In this document: in pieces, positions 13,701 to 28,700 of the stretch | How the letters are laid out: each line of letters starts with the position of its first letter | How positions within the stretch are numbered: position 1 is the first letter of the stretch | Assembly (NCBI GenBank): GCA_021014325.1 | Contig: CM037473.1 | Coordinates: forward strand, 9,255,501-9,319,500 | Reading direction: 5' to 3' | Source of the DNA: Plazaster borealis | Lineage: Eukaryota; Echinodermata; Asteroidea; Forcipulatida; Labidiasteridae | DNA length: 64,000 nucleotides | Position numbers and translations under genes: made by a program | Notes under the pieces: model-generated | Databases searched by the model: none | What the model was told of the DNA's origin: nothing | The model's input: the letters and a program-made list of their open reading frames with translations, nothing else

Positions 13701-16700
13701 CAGGATTCTCCAGGATCTCCTCCAGGGCCTCGGCCGGGTTGGCATCATCGGCTGACTCGTCATACTCCAGGGCATCCACGGCCATCTTGCGGGCCCACTC
13801 GTAGGTCTCTGGGTGGATACGGGTGCTGTCAAGCACCTCGATGTAGGAATCCGAGCTGTGAAAGTTAAGAACATAAGACAGATGAATGGAATGATTCCAT
13901 AGACAACACAGAGAGTTCCATAAGGAAACCCAAGAGTTCCATAAGGAAACCCATGAGTTCCATAAGGAAACCCAAGAGTTACACAAGGAAACCCAAGAGT
14001 TCCACAAGGAAACCCAAAAGTTCCATAAGGAAACCTGAGAGTTCCAATGGGAACTCAGATTTCTAATGATAACATAAAGGGAGTGCCAATGGGAACACTA
14101 AGAGGTCCATTGTTAAAAACTGAGAGTTTTGTAGGGAACACCAAGAGTTCTACTGGGAGCTCAGAGAGTTTCATTGAGAACATTGAGAGTTCCAATGCGA
14201 ACATTGAGAGTTCCATTGCGAACATTGAGAGTTCCATTGCGAACATTGAGAGTTCCATTGCGAACATTGAGAGTTCCATTGCGAACATTGAGAGTTCCAT
14301 TGCGAACATTGAGAGTTCCATTGCAAACATTGAGAGTTCCATTGCAAACATTGAGAGTTCCATTGCAAACATTGAGAGTTCCATTGCGAACATTGAGAGT
14401 TCCATTGCGAACATTGAGAGTTCCATTGCGAACATTGAGAGTTCCATGGGAACATTGAGAGTTCCATTGCGAACATTGAGAGTTCCATTGCAAACATTGA
14501 GAGTTCCATTGCGAACATTGAGAGTTCCATTGCGAACATTGAGAGTTCCATTGCGAACATTGAGAATTCCATTGCAAACATTAAGAGTTCCATTGCAAAC
14601 ATTAAGAGTTCCATTGCAAACATTGAGAGTTCCATTCCGAACATTGAGTGTTCCATTGCGAATATTGAGAGTTCCATTGCGAACATTGAGAGTTCCATTG
14701 CGAACATTGAGAGTTCCATTGCGAACATTGAGAGTTCCATTGCGAACATTGAGAGTTCCATGGGAACATTGAGAGTTCCATTGCGAACATTGAGAATTCC
14801 ATTGCAAACATTGAGAGTTCCATTGCGAACATTGAGAGTTCCATGGGAACACAGAGTTCTAATGGGAACACTGAAAACTACGAGTTTGTATTAGGGAACA
14901 CCAAGAGTTCTTATATGTGAACCCTGAAAGTTCCATTAAGAACGAAGGGTTTCGTAAGGAACACCAAGAGACTGAAAGTTTTGTAGGGAACACCAAGAGT
15001 CATGTAAGAGTTTTCATTGGGAACACAACACAAGAGAGTTCAATACATAGTGTTTAAATTAAAGCCAGTGTCTGGAGGTCTTTTGAATGCCCAGGTAAAG
15101 TTTAAGCTTCCTTTTCAACAGGGATGAGGTTGGACCAAAGTAAAAATTCCTGAAAAAAAGCTTACTGGTCTCTGTCCCCCTTCTTCTAGAGCCTGAACCT
15201 CTCAGATGTTTCAATTCAGGAGGTTTACAGACTCTGTGCCTCACCAGAAATACAAAACTCCAGGTTTGGAAACAATGTGGACTATTTATTTCTCCCTTTG
15301 GTGACTGCTTTACTTTTTTTCAAGAAAATTTGAAAGGTTTTGAGAGAATCCTGAAATCAAGAAAAATCCTTAGAAATCACATGCCTGGGTAAAATAGTTG
15401 GCTTGGTGTGGTATTTACCTGTCTCCTAGTGAGGTTGTGTCAATCCTAATGAAACCAGCACAGTTGATGAAGACCTTAGGGCCCAGCTTACACACAGTGA
15501 CTAACAGATTACGATTCTCCAGACGTTGGTTCTGCTGTTTCAATGTCTGATACACACAAAATAAATAAGAGTCATTAAGCAAACACGTAAAATAAGAGAA
15601 AAATAAGAGTCAATACGAGTTAAATAAGAGAAAACTAAGAGTCAATAAGAGTCAATGCTGGTCTCTATCAACACTTTTTTAGACCACAGTAGCAAATAAA
15701 GAAAATCTACTTCTGACAATGTCTGATACAAAAGAAATAAATAAGAGTCAATAAGACTAAATAAGGGTAAAATAAGAGTCAATAAGAGTCAATTCTGGTC
15801 TCTATCGACACATGTTTTTAGACCACAGTAGCATCTAAAGAAAATCTACTGCTGACAATGTCTGATATACAAGAAATAAATAAGAGTCGATAAGAGTCAA
15901 TAAGGGTAAAATAAGAGTCAATAAGAGTCAATTTTGTTGGTCTTCATCAACACATGTTTTTAGACCATAGTAGTATCTAAAGAAAATCTACTGCTAAAAT
16001 TGTTTGATACACAAGAAATAAATAAGAGTCAATAAGAATAAAATAAGAGTCAATGGGAGTCAATTTTGGTCTCCATCAACACATGTTTTTTAGACCACAG
16101 AAGCATCTAAAGAAAATCTACTGCTGACAATGTCTGATACACAAGAAATAAATAACAGTCAATAAGGGTAAAATAAGAGTCAATAAGAGTCAATTCTGGT
16201 CTCTATCAACACATGTTTTTAAACCACAGTAGCATCTAAAGAAAATCTACTGCTGACAATGTCTGATGGTAGTTTGTTTTATGGACGATGTAGCCTTTGT
16301 TTCCAACAAGTGTGACCTTGTACATTCTAGGGCCTTTCTGGCAGGCAAGATATCATGGTAAATGTGCCACCAGTGTGTCCGGCCTGGTTCCTCCTATCAA
16401 GGTGTTTAAGCTTGAAACCAGGCTTTCTCCTTGTTCTCACCCATACACTCTAGCTTTGCTGGGATGTAGAACAAGGAGCCATTCCAACAGCTTTATTCCA
16501 TGTACTGCATCTCTTTGGAACTCCTTGCCTGGTGCATGTTTCCCTCCATCCTACAATCTAGACTGTTTGAAAACAGGAATATCAATTCCTCCCTTCAGCT
16601 TCCCCAAGTTATTTTCATCTAAATTACTTCTTGCAGCCCCTTACCAAGAGTTACCTTTAGCCTTGTTTTTTTTCTCTTTCTTTTTTAAAGGGAGGGTATA

Positions 16701-19700
16701 CCTTTGGTAATTACTCCAAAAATTAAAAAAATTACTTGGTAAAGAGTACTGGAGAGCTGTTGATATTATAAAACATTGTTAGAAAAAGAGGTAATTTTTC
16801 ACCAACAAATTTGAATCCGAGAAAGGCTTCAAAACAATTTTGAATCTGAGAAAGGCTTCAGGCATGAAGCCGTTCTCAGGCATCTGAAAGCACACAATTG
16901 TAGGTTGTTTGTCTTTCATTATTTTCTTGCAACTCCGATGACCAATTGAGCCCAAATTTTCACAGGTTTGTTCATCTATGCATATATTGGGATACACCAA
17001 GTGAGGATACTAGTCTTTGACAATTACCAAAAGTACACCTTGCCTTTAAAGAATTCGGAAAGCACCGAGTATACAGTACTTATCACACATGGATGCAAGG
17101 GTAAAACCAAAATAATACACTTTAATGCAGTAATTCACACTGGACTCACCCTGACTATGGCGTTGCCCTTGCGTGGACCCAATCCACATATGAACTGCAC
17201 CAAGCACTGCGTGTGTGGATGCGCAATGGCCCGGTTGATGTCAATGCCCACCTCGTTGACCCTGTAGATGAACTCCTGCTGTAGGGCCTCCTGTAGCTCT
17301 TCACGGCTCACTGCGTCCTACACACCGGGGGTACAGACCAAGACAGACAGACAGACAGACAGAGAGACGGACGGACAAACAAAAATCACAAAAGCACAGC
17401 GGGAGATCAAAGCAAATCAAATCAGAGTTAATTATGATAAGATTAATTTTCTTTAATCTACATGTACTTTCATATTTCCCCTCAATTAAGGAAGACACAA
17501 CTGGGCGACAGAAATAATTTCACTCCTCATTACAAAAGCAACAGTGGTTTATTTGAGTATATTTTTTATGTCAAATAAAACAAACATCAATTTTACAATG
17601 GCAATCGATTCAAAGCAGAACTAAATTATTGCTTCGGCAAAACCCTAAACTCTTGACGTGATTTTCAAAATGAAGATTTTGGTATTTCACTTTTCCAAAC
17701 CACACTTCAGAATTTGATTTTTTTCCATCAGAATCTAGAAAAAAAACCCTTTATTGACCAAATTCACCTGACGTCATCACCACAATAGTCTTGGTTGTGC
17801 TATTTTGGGATAAGTTTCCTATGGATTACTGAGCAGGGTGCATTTTAGTGCATTTTAGCTCAGCCTCGCTACCATGGGCAGTGCGCCGTAATGCTACCCT
17901 TCGTCACTAACCCCTGGAAGAGATGTGCTGAAAAACGATGCTGATTAGCTAAGCAAAAGTGACTGACTTTCGAGCGCTTGTATGGTGCTTAGTATGCGCG
18001 TGTCTAAATGCAAGTATTTTGACGCGATCCACTTCAAATGAATCATGTTTTTACACGGTCACCCTAAGCTGCATACAGTTAGACATGTCACAAGATCAAA
18101 GAAGAATGAGAGGGGACCAGTTGCTCTATGACTTGATGCCTCTTTTGACCACGCATTCTGTGTAGGACACGAAACACAGAAAGGATCAACCACAGGACCA
18201 ACTAAAATAGTCAATATATATGGATATTTCAAAGTCACACTTCCAGGGGTTATGATCGAGTAAGGTATTCTGAGAGAAAAAATGGCACTGCGAGATCAGA
18301 CACCACTGGGAATGAGCTTGCATGCAGTTAGACATGCATCGTATCTTGACAGTAACTATTCAAAATGGCAGACCATGGGCCGACAGTATCTGCTGTGACG
18401 TAAAGTGCAAGAGGTCAATTCGGTGATACAAAAATCCCAAATTGGTCCAAGGGGTAAAACGTTTGACCTTTATGGCTGTCCAGAGCAGATCTCAAATGAA
18501 TTCTACTTTACTTGTACTTAATTGAAAGTTGTTCTTGTAACTATAAACAATTACAATTTGCATATCAAATATAAAAATACAAAGCAAAAACAAGCACAAA
18601 TGAACAGACACGTTGCTTGAGCAGAGCAGATACATGACAAATGTAAAATTCACTCACTTCAGATTTCCTTTATATATTTTGGTTTATTCCAATATGCTTC
18701 ATCATTTCACAAAACACCTAAACTGACAAACTCAAACAAATATTAAGTAGAAGTTCTATGAGAATGGAAACAGACAGGTCTTCGTTTTAGAGAGGTCTTT
18801 GGTAACAACCATGGGCAGTCAGGTTGGGTTAGTGGTTTGTTGGCTGCATTCTCTAGCTGCTGGAAATCTTTATATCCTTGTTATGAAGCAATGCTGAAAG
18901 GCTGACAGGCTGGGCTCAAGGGCTCGATGTTAGTCTTATTTCTTCTGTTGGTGACTTGAAGACTTCACCATACAAGCTGGAATGATGACAGTAGCACTCT
19001 TGAGAACACAGTTCATCATCTCTAAGCTGCTGGAAATCTCTAGACCCTTATTCTGTTGAGACGATGCTAAAAGACTGTCCTACAGCGGCAGACAACTAGC
19101 TGCTTGATGTAAGCTTATTCATTCCGTGAGCGACTTGAAGATTGTAAGTGAAGTCGTACATGTACCATTGCATTTGGGAACATTGAGACAGCGAGCATTT
19201 TCGGTGCTTTATTGATTCCAATTCCAGCAATTTGATTAATTGCAGAGAATAACTCCCCTGGTTGGTTGTACTCTGCAGGTGCCTCCAGTCTGCTCAGCTA
19301 GGTTTCAAGGAAACACTGAGAGTCCGAAATTTGAATTTACAAAATACAACAACGTGCACATACATATACGAACAAGTAACAAAAGGGCAATCACACCAGA
19401 TTAAAGAGTCGATAAACTGGATGAAATTAAAGTTGTGGTCACCAATTTAATACTTATTGAATCATACAGTTACAGCCAAAATATTACTACAAAATATAAG
19501 AAACATCTAAGAAAACACATTAGTTTGAGATGCCTATATTACTTTATACAGAATTATATGATTTCAGAAAATGATATCAATTTAAATGCACAGGCCAGCG
19601 GAACACTCTCACAAAACGCCCAAAAGCCACAATGAAAACTTCAAAACCAACAGAACAGACATGTACATGTGGTAGATTGAAATGTGAATGCAAATTTAAA

Positions 19701-22700
19701 ATACACAGCAGGGGTACCTTTCGACATGGTGTCACAGACAGCACAAACAACAAAATAATGAAAACTCCAACAACCAACCAAAACCAACATTTTGAGATTT
19801 CTATACAATTTATTGCATAATAAAGTCACAAATTGAATGCACATTTAAAATACACAGCAGGGGTACCCTTCGACATGGTGTCACAGACAGCACAAACAAC
19901 AAAATAATGTGAACTCCAACGACCAACCAAAACCACCATTTTGAAATTTCAACACAATTTATCGCAAAACAAAGTCACAAATTTCATGTCAGATTAACAA
20001 AACAAAAATACAGATATGTGTACTAATATACAAGAGGGTATAAAACCACAATAAAAATAAAACTGTAAAATAACACTCAAGCCAGAACGAAAGAGTAAAA
20101 AAACAATATGAAACCATTAGTTTAAAAAGTCCTTGCACTTCAATACCAAACAGAATCACAACATTAGAGCAAAATACTACAACAAACACATACAGACATA
20201 AAATGACTAACAAAATAAATACTAAACAAATCAAGCCTGCATAGTAACTGCAAATGTCATAACTAATTTACCACAAAAGAGACTAACAGAATTGAAGAAA
20301 AAAATTACAAACACCACAGGGATTGTTTCTCTCCGTAGAACACTCACATCTTCCATTATTTAATCATTTCACCTTGGGTTGGGGAGTACAAAGCATTGTA
20401 GGAAACTGCATTGTTTAAACATACGTTGAATCAAATTATTTCACAGTTGAGGTACAGAGCGAAATGTTATGTATTGTTTAAAAACGAAACTCCACAAGAT
20501 TTCTTGGGGCGAGGGTCTAAAAGAACTGATACTTTTAGACACATTTATTTACACAATGACTATCATATGTTTTAATTTACTAGTTTCAAATATGAATGTA
20601 TTTCAGGACCAATTGTTTCCAACATCCAGACAACAAGCATCTGTCTTCATACACCTGATGGTTAATGGCAGCCGAAGCTCCTTCACTGTTGACTAATGCT
20701 GTCTCATGTGTTGAACCCTGCAAAAATCTCCGGAGTCGAAGGCGCCAGCACTTCTGGAGAAATTCTTGTAGCCCTTGTGGTGTCTGAAACCTTCCTCGTC
20801 AAGTTGTTGGTCCTTTTCCAAGTTCTTCTCGAAGGCAGCCGTTTCTTAAGATGACGTTGTCCGATCGCAAGAATTTCTTGTCGGCCTGCAATTTCCTCAT
20901 CCGAAAGTTCAAACAAGGCCATGAACTCGGTGGCCGTTGGGGCTAGTGGTTGTACATGTAGCACAAATCAAATCAGCAAGAAGGGTATGCAGAAAAATGA
21001 TTCCGCAGACTTTAAAGGAGGCGGCGAGCAGTGCATCTTAACCGGACTCTGGCTGCAACAGATGAAAGTCGTCGTACCTGCGCTCCTCGGTTCATCTTCA
21101 GCTGATGACCTGCAGGATCAACCTTTCACACATTTCAATTCTAGACTCGAGTCTAACACCTGTTGATATTAACTCCATGGGCAGCCCGTGCAGGAGTGTT
21201 GCATCGTAGCTGTTGCACATGGAGAGAAGTACGTAGTGCTGTAAGCAGGGACATGAGCAGAGCATTCGAAAGTTGACAGTCGTTGTACTTGTACTCCTTG
21301 GTGACCTTTCACCCATTGACACAGAGTCTGTGGAATCGTCCTACGATACCTTTCCAATCAAGGTTTCAACTCCTACACCCGTTGGTGTTAAATTGAGTGC
21401 TGTGGGTATAGGAGTATTGTCTGGTAGCCATCTCACACCAAGAGATGGCACCCTAGACATTACAGCAAAAGCAATCTTCCTGTTCCAAAACTAGCTAAGT
21501 ACAAAACAATTTTGCTGAACAGAAGGTGGTTACCAGCCAAAATACAATTTCACACGCACTGTCACCGACTGACTTCCTGCTCATTTGTGCTTTAAAGGGA
21601 TTGTATACGTTTGGTAATTGGTACCCACTGTTTGTTTCAATCCTATATAGTTGTAGATACAGACCATAAAACTAACCTGTGAAAATTTCATTTCAAAAGG
21701 TGGTAGCGTTTTTGAGATATTGCTGAAAATCTGGAGCGGTTTGTCCACGCAGGAAGAATAGGAAGAATAATCTGCAATTGGAATACACTATCTGAGAATA
21801 GTTACTGCAGATTCAAATTTGGGGGGATAATTTTTTACTTAACCGCAGTACTTCAAAGTGAAAATTTTCTCAAAATGCATCATAATATCCTAAGCTGCTG
21901 TACTTCTTACCAAGTAAGTTTTTATTGCCATTAATTTTCAGAGTCATTACCAAGCGTATACAGACCCTTTAAGGAAGAAATATTTAAACAACATTTTCTG
22001 CTTAAGCAGCTCTTTGAAATTGAGCCCAGATGGTGACAACCCCCAGTCAGTGCTGATGTGGAATCACAGGTTCAGATTATAGGTTGTTACAAACCCTGGG
22101 TGGGCACACTCATGCATCAACATTAGGATTAAGGGGGAAGGGGGGTGGTGATCACACCAGGAAGAGTTGTACACCAACGTTGGAACAAAAACTGGTTTAG
22201 TTTGTAAGAAATGAACGGTTCAAAAGTGACCTACCTGCATGGGATGAAATTTTAAGCACATGAGATCCTCGTCCGGATTGCACAATCGAGCTAACTCCAC
22301 TAGGGGGTCCTGGAGCCTACGAGCCACTGATATGGCCTGCCTTAACAAGGACGGGTATTTCCTAAACTCCGTCTACAAAAGAGACCAATAAAAAACATAA
22401 TTCAAACCTTTTACTATTATTATTATATTTTTCTGGTTATGAAACCAAGGATGCCTCATGTAAGTGAACCTAATCACTATAGCACGCAAGCCTGAGGAAA
22501 CCTGTAAACAATGGTGCTTGCTATGTGAACCAGAAACACCGGGGTTAACTCTTCCGCGATAAGTGTTCTGTGTTCTTTTAAGTGGCAAGGACACAAGTAC
22601 TTCGACCGGGACTCGAACCCACACTCAGAAACACCATAGATGGTTCCGGTGCTTGATTATGATGGTATGCCTGATCCCATGTAAAGCATCATCTGTGTAC

Positions 22701-25700
22701 GTGTGGAGTCCACAGCCCAACAGAATCTAAACATTCACTTGGATTTTGAAGGGTAAGGGGAATGATCTTCCCTGTCAACTCCGTACACTTGACTCCTTAC
22801 AGATCTTCAAAAGCCAGCTTAAGACTCATCTCTTTGAATCTGCTTACATTTAGTCCATTGCACTTGTCATCTCCACATGAAATTCTGTGAACTCTTTTGT
22901 TATCAATTTGTTCTTCACTTTGCTAAACGCCTTGGAATAGACAACTAGAATGATGGCGCTCTTACAAATGTCTGATTGATAGCTAGGGTTGATGGAAGCA
23001 TAATCTACGTACCTCTGCCATGTTGGTTGCAGAGTACACCTCTCCGACGTTGGAGTCGATCATTTGGACACTAATGGGAGCAATTTGCTGCTCAGCCTCA
23101 AGATCAGACACACACTGCTGGATGTCCTTGATCACCCCAAGGGTGACTCTAAAAAGTTACAACCAAAACAAGAGAATTTTATAAGTGATTCTAAAATGCA
23201 ATTGGTTCATACTTAAATGCATTTCTCGATTACGGTCTCCAATGCTTTACCTTATCTTGATTCAAAAGAGAGTGAACTGAGCAATGGCAGCAGTTTTAAC
23301 AACAAAACCATCATTGCAGCTCACCTTGCTTTAAAGAATGAAGCATACCAGTAGCAGCTGTTTTGCCAGTATTATAAATGCTATATACCTTATCTTGATT
23401 CAAAGAGAGTTTATGCCGACACTACCAATGCTATACCTTATATTTATTCAAAGAGAGTAAAATTACACTACCAGTGCCATGTCTTATCTTGATTCAAAGA
23501 GAGTTAATGCCGACACTACCAATGCTGTACCTTATCTTCGATTCAAAGAGTAAAACTACACTACCAATGCTATACCTTATATTGATTCAAAGAGTAAGCT
23601 TACACTACCAATGCTATACCTTATATTGGTTCAAATAGAATAAGCTTTCACTACTGATGCCATACCTTATCTTGATTCAAAGAGGGTTAATGCCAATACT
23701 ACCAACGCTATACTTTATATTGATTCAAAGAGAGTAAGCTTACACTTCCAGTGCCATACCTTATATTGATTCAAAGAGAGTAAGCTTTCACTACTGATGC
23801 CATACCTTATCTTGATTCAAAGAGAGTTTATGCCGACACTACCAATGCTGTACCTTATCTTGATTCAAAGAGGATTTATGCCGACGCTACCAATGATCCA
23901 CCTTATATTGATTCAAAGAGAGTTAATGCCGACACTACCAATGCTGTACCTTATCTTCGATTCAAAGAGAGTTTATGCCGACACTACCAATGCTTCACCT
24001 TATTTTGATTCAAAGAGAGTTAATGCCGACACTACCAATGATCCATCTTATATTGATTCAAAGAGAGTTAATGCCGACACTACCAATGCTGTACCTTATC
24101 TTGATTCAAAGAGAGTTTATGCCGACACTACCAATGCTCCACCTTATATTGATTCAAAGAGAATAAGCTTTCACTACTGATGCAATATCTTATCTTGATT
24201 CAAAGAGAGTAAAATTACACTACCAATGCTATACCTTTTATTGATTGAAAGGGCGTAAAATTTCACTACCGATGCTATACCTTGATTTTAAGAGAGTATA
24301 TGCCGACACTACCAATATTATACCTGATCTTGATTCAAAGACTGTAAGCCAACACTACCCCTGCTGTTTCATCACTTGGTTAAAAGAAAAAACGCTAACA
24401 AAGTAGCAGCACTTTTTGCAAATATGGCCAATATGTGTGCCTTATCTCATTTCAAAGTGAGTACAAGTATGCATACCAGAAGCTGCAGATTTGAAAAAAT
24501 TTCAGACGTCAATATTTTTTTAACAAGAAATAACTCCAACACTGTTGTCAAAATTGTATAAAATCATAAAATTTGGTCGGATTTTTCATGCCCCAAGGAT
24601 TGGCCCTTGTTGTCTTGGACTCGGCAGTCAGGTTTGCAGATCTGCCTTACCTTGACTCTGTTCCTACTGCGATCACATGAGGCTTCTTGCTGGAGATGAA
24701 CTCCTTCAGGGAGTCTATGTCGGCCTGCTTCAGGTCCCGGTCCCGCTGGTAGAAGCTGTTGTTCCTCCTCAAGAAGTGCGGCAATCTCAGGAAGTCTACC
24801 ATCTCACCATCGCCGTCTATCACCGCAGCAAAGGCAGCCGAGTCCCTGACAAGGAAAAAAAGTGTCATTTTAGTTTTATTCTTGTCTCTCTGGAACCGAT
24901 TTTAGAGAAAATCTCCTGTTTCATTATCTAGAAGTGTCACAACAAAGGGGGTCAGAACACTATTTAAAGGGAAGGTACGTAGTTTTTTGTGTATCTTGGT
25001 ATTTTTGTGTATCTTGGTGTTTGTATCTTGGTATACTGAGGTGTGTTTGGTGGTTAAGTATAATAATATACTATTATGAAGGCAAAAAAAAAAAGAATGG
25101 TGTACAAGTACATGACAAGATTTGTGAGTATAACCGTGATCTGATAATGTAAAAAATCTTATATGCACACATACAGTACATGTTTACAGTGTACGTGTAC
25201 ATGGATGGTGACAACTTGTTAAAACTAAATACGGCATGATTTATTTTCTATCAACGCAGTAGACTTTAACATGTACCCCAGCCCAAGCCACAACGTCAGG
25301 TTCTCTGTGCACTGTACATAACCAATGAGCTTTCAGATTTAAACTTGATGGTTAATTTTTTTATTGTTACGAATCTTGTACTTTGTTTTCAACTCAGGTT
25401 GCTGGGTTGTCACCAAGTGCTTCTTTTGTCAGCAATTCTTCTGCTTGCCTCCGAGTTGCCTGTAAATTTCCCTCGTGTGACGACAAGGACTTGTGTTCCT
25501 ATGGAGTTAGAAAACATAAACACTCACATCTCACTGGTGAAGGCGAGTCCCATGACACGCAGACCCATACGACTGTTCACATCCAGATAGTCGTCTTCAT
25601 CTTCCTCCATCTGTTGATCCACTTGGAAGGGCATCACCTTCAGCCAGTCAAACAACTTCCGACAACACAGCTGTTGGGTCAACATTCATTAGTAATAAGT

Positions 25701-28700
25701 GTGTTCATTTTTCATTTTTTTTTACTTTATATTTATTATTTCTGGTTGTGAAGCAAAGCATTCTCAGAAAAGCAAACTTAATCATTATACAAGCCAAGAA
25801 CCCCATGGAGAGAAGACAAGGAAGAAAGTTTTCAGTTTGAGTTGTGGGAGGAAAACCCCTGGGAACTATTCCAGGGAAAACCAATGCAATCAGGTAGGGA
25901 CAGAAAACCCAATCCACATAGTGACCTCTGCCAAGTTCTTAAACCAAATTACAAAATGTAAAAACAAGTCTCCACCATTTGGATCACAGCATTGTGTCTT
26001 TTGTGAGTGGTGCAGGGCACAGCAATATGCTTTTCCCTCGTACGAGTGCACTTTGGAACTCCCTACCTGTATCTCAATTTCCACCATCTTACAATCTATT
26101 CTGGAGAAATGTGAACAGATATCTTCTCTCTCTTTAAATCTTCTCTATTTCCACCGAGCCCTCACCTCAGGTGACTCTTTGGCCTTGAGTTTGGCAACTT
26201 TTCATTCAGAAACAAAATTACAAACATTATAACCCACCTTGACGATGCCATCTTTTGCCTCCTGCACAAGTTTGCTCTTTAGCTCCTTAGCCATCTCACG
26301 GTAAAGGATCTTATGGAGTGCCGTCTCGATGGCCGCACTCCTCTCCTTGTTCCATTCCTGGACGTTGTGACTGAACTCATCTCGGTAGTAGAGCTGCTTA
26401 ATTTCTTCAAAGTAGGACGTCGGCTGGTAGCTGTCACTGCAAAATGAAGCAATACAAAATGTTTGACTTATATGTACGTAGACAAGTAAAAGATTGGTAG
26501 GATTAAAGGTACATGTAGGGTTATACTTTTGTAATGACATCAACAAATAATTGTAGTATTTTCATCTGAACGCCTTTTGGCGTGTCGTGGTCGAGCGGAT
26601 AAGAACACCAGATTTAAGCTCTGGTGTTTCTGATCAGCAGAGTGTGGGTTCGAGTCCCTTAAGCAAGACACTTAACCATTATTGCTTCGTCCTTCGGATG
26701 AAACGTAAAGCCGTTGGTCCCGTGTGTTGTGTAATGCACGTAAAAGAACCCAGTGCACTTATCGTAAAGAGAAGGGGTTCGCCCGGTGTTCCTGGTTTGT
26801 TTGGCTGCAAATTGCGCCACAGCACCTTGCAAACCATTACATGGTGCTATGTAAAGTTATAGGTCTCATACCTCAAAATGTAGCACCACATACCTTTCAA
26901 GATAAATCCTGCAGCGCTTTAGAAACAAAGTATTAAGCGCGGTATAAATGTAAAGTATTATTAATATTATTTGTTATAAAAATGGTCATGGTAGTAAGTA
27001 TCCTGCATAATTAGTAACAGAAAGTAAAATAATATTTATTAATCTTTAAAGGGGAATCCCCAAAAGGTTACAGAGAAATCAATACACACTATACCTGCTG
27101 CTTTTCTCCAGGTCAATGTCCATGATGATCTTAAGAAGTTTATCTTCTTCAGCTTGGAGGAGTTTCAGGTACTGATCTCCCATCAGATCCTTGACTGGTT
27201 TGTTCTTCAGGTATTTACAATTGTAGCTAGGGTGGGACTCGTCAATTTCCTACATAAAAAAAACCCCAACAAGGGAACAACTCAATCTATTTGGCTTGCT
27301 TGATTTATCTATAAAGTCCAATGGCAAAGAGTAAAATAAAAAAATCTTAGAGCACTAAAGGTATTATACATCAGCGGTTTCAACCCTGTTGCAGGGGTGA
27401 GATTGGACGAATGTGAAAATTCCTGACAAATGGCTTGCAGGCCTGGGTTCCTCCTTATTTTAGACCCAGAACCCCCCAGATGTTACAATTCAGGAGGTTT
27501 ACAAACTCTGTGCATCACCAGAAATACAAAACTACAGGTGTGTGACACGATAAGGACTATTTCTTTCTCCTCTTGGTGACTGCTTCACTTCTTTCAAGAA
27601 ATACGGAAGGCTCAAGGAGGTTTTGAGAAAATCAGGAAATCAAGAAGCATCCTGAGAAATCACACGCCTGCTCTAGTATTTAATAAGCATACAAAATCTC
27701 ATCAGATAAGGTGGTCAAATTGTTGAGAAGACAAAAATGTATGTTTTAGTCATGGATTTTGTGCGTGCTAATATGGTCGGATCATGCAAAATTATTGCAT
27801 CTGGATTTTGCAACAGCGTCGTATCTCGCACAAAAATGCTCCAAGAACATTGTATCTCGGCGCGGACTTGTTTTGTGTGTACATCCGGGCTATTTTAAGC
27901 AAGATACATCATTTTGACAATTTTAAACTTGTGCGTAATATACAGAAACTCCTATCGTAGGAGATACAACGTTTGAACATTGACACGACGATATAAGCTC
28001 ACCTTAATTTAACACTGGCTGCCGTATACATCTACTATGCCCAATGACAGGAATAGAATTTTTTTTTTAGAGTTTCTTGACCATCTTCAGAAACTGTGTA
28101 ATTCATTTATTTTTATCTATTTTTGTTTACAGCATACCTTGATTCCTTTCTTTGTAGGACGCACACTGATCTTCGCTCGCTCGTAGTAGGTCTGTCGGAC
28201 ACACTGGCGCACTAACGGGTCGTTCGCTAGCTGCAGTGCCACCATGTAACCCGCTGCTTTCATCACCGACTCCTCTGTGGCGAATTTACTAAATGAAAAT
28301 AAACAGATTATTCATTTACATTGCGCAACTTCCAAACCAATGTTAAAATATGCATCACATAAACTATACTCCAGACATCAGAGAGGCACGTTATGCAAAT
28401 GATCCAGAAACACAGCCCCCTCACTTTCACGATGAAGGTCCTGGGTAATTTATATGCATTACACAATATACAGGACCTACAGTTGTACATGCCATCTGAC
28501 GCAGGCTTGATGTTAAGGAGCCCTATCAGGTCCCAGACAAGCCATCAACCATGACAATACATAGGATGGTCTCCCATCCAATTGCTGACGACAGTCATCA
28601 GCAGTTATACCACTAGCTCTTCTGATTACTAAGTGTCTGGGACAATGTCTTTACAAAACTATGATCCCAGACCCCTTGCGTAATGCGCAAGGCTGCTAAT

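Noticed and set aside
14047..14871. ORFs of about 140-265 codons with SIANIES- or MELSMFA-type repeats
   Set aside because: They come from the 21-bp minisatellite inside SUPT6H intron 25, are open on both strands and have no non-repeat domain.
20704..20964. Harbinger-like transposase fragment ([12 protein letters not shown])
   Set aside because: The short motif is suggestive, but the following residues do not continue the family pattern and no further domain is visible.
23797..24180. 127-codon repeat ORF
   Set aside because: Product of the 48-bp minisatellite in intron 21; 48 is a multiple of three, so frames stay open by chance.
26577..26660. Functional tRNA-Leu(UAA) gene
   Set aside because: The anticodon arm is intact but the 3' part lacks an acceptor strand and continues into a SINE body.
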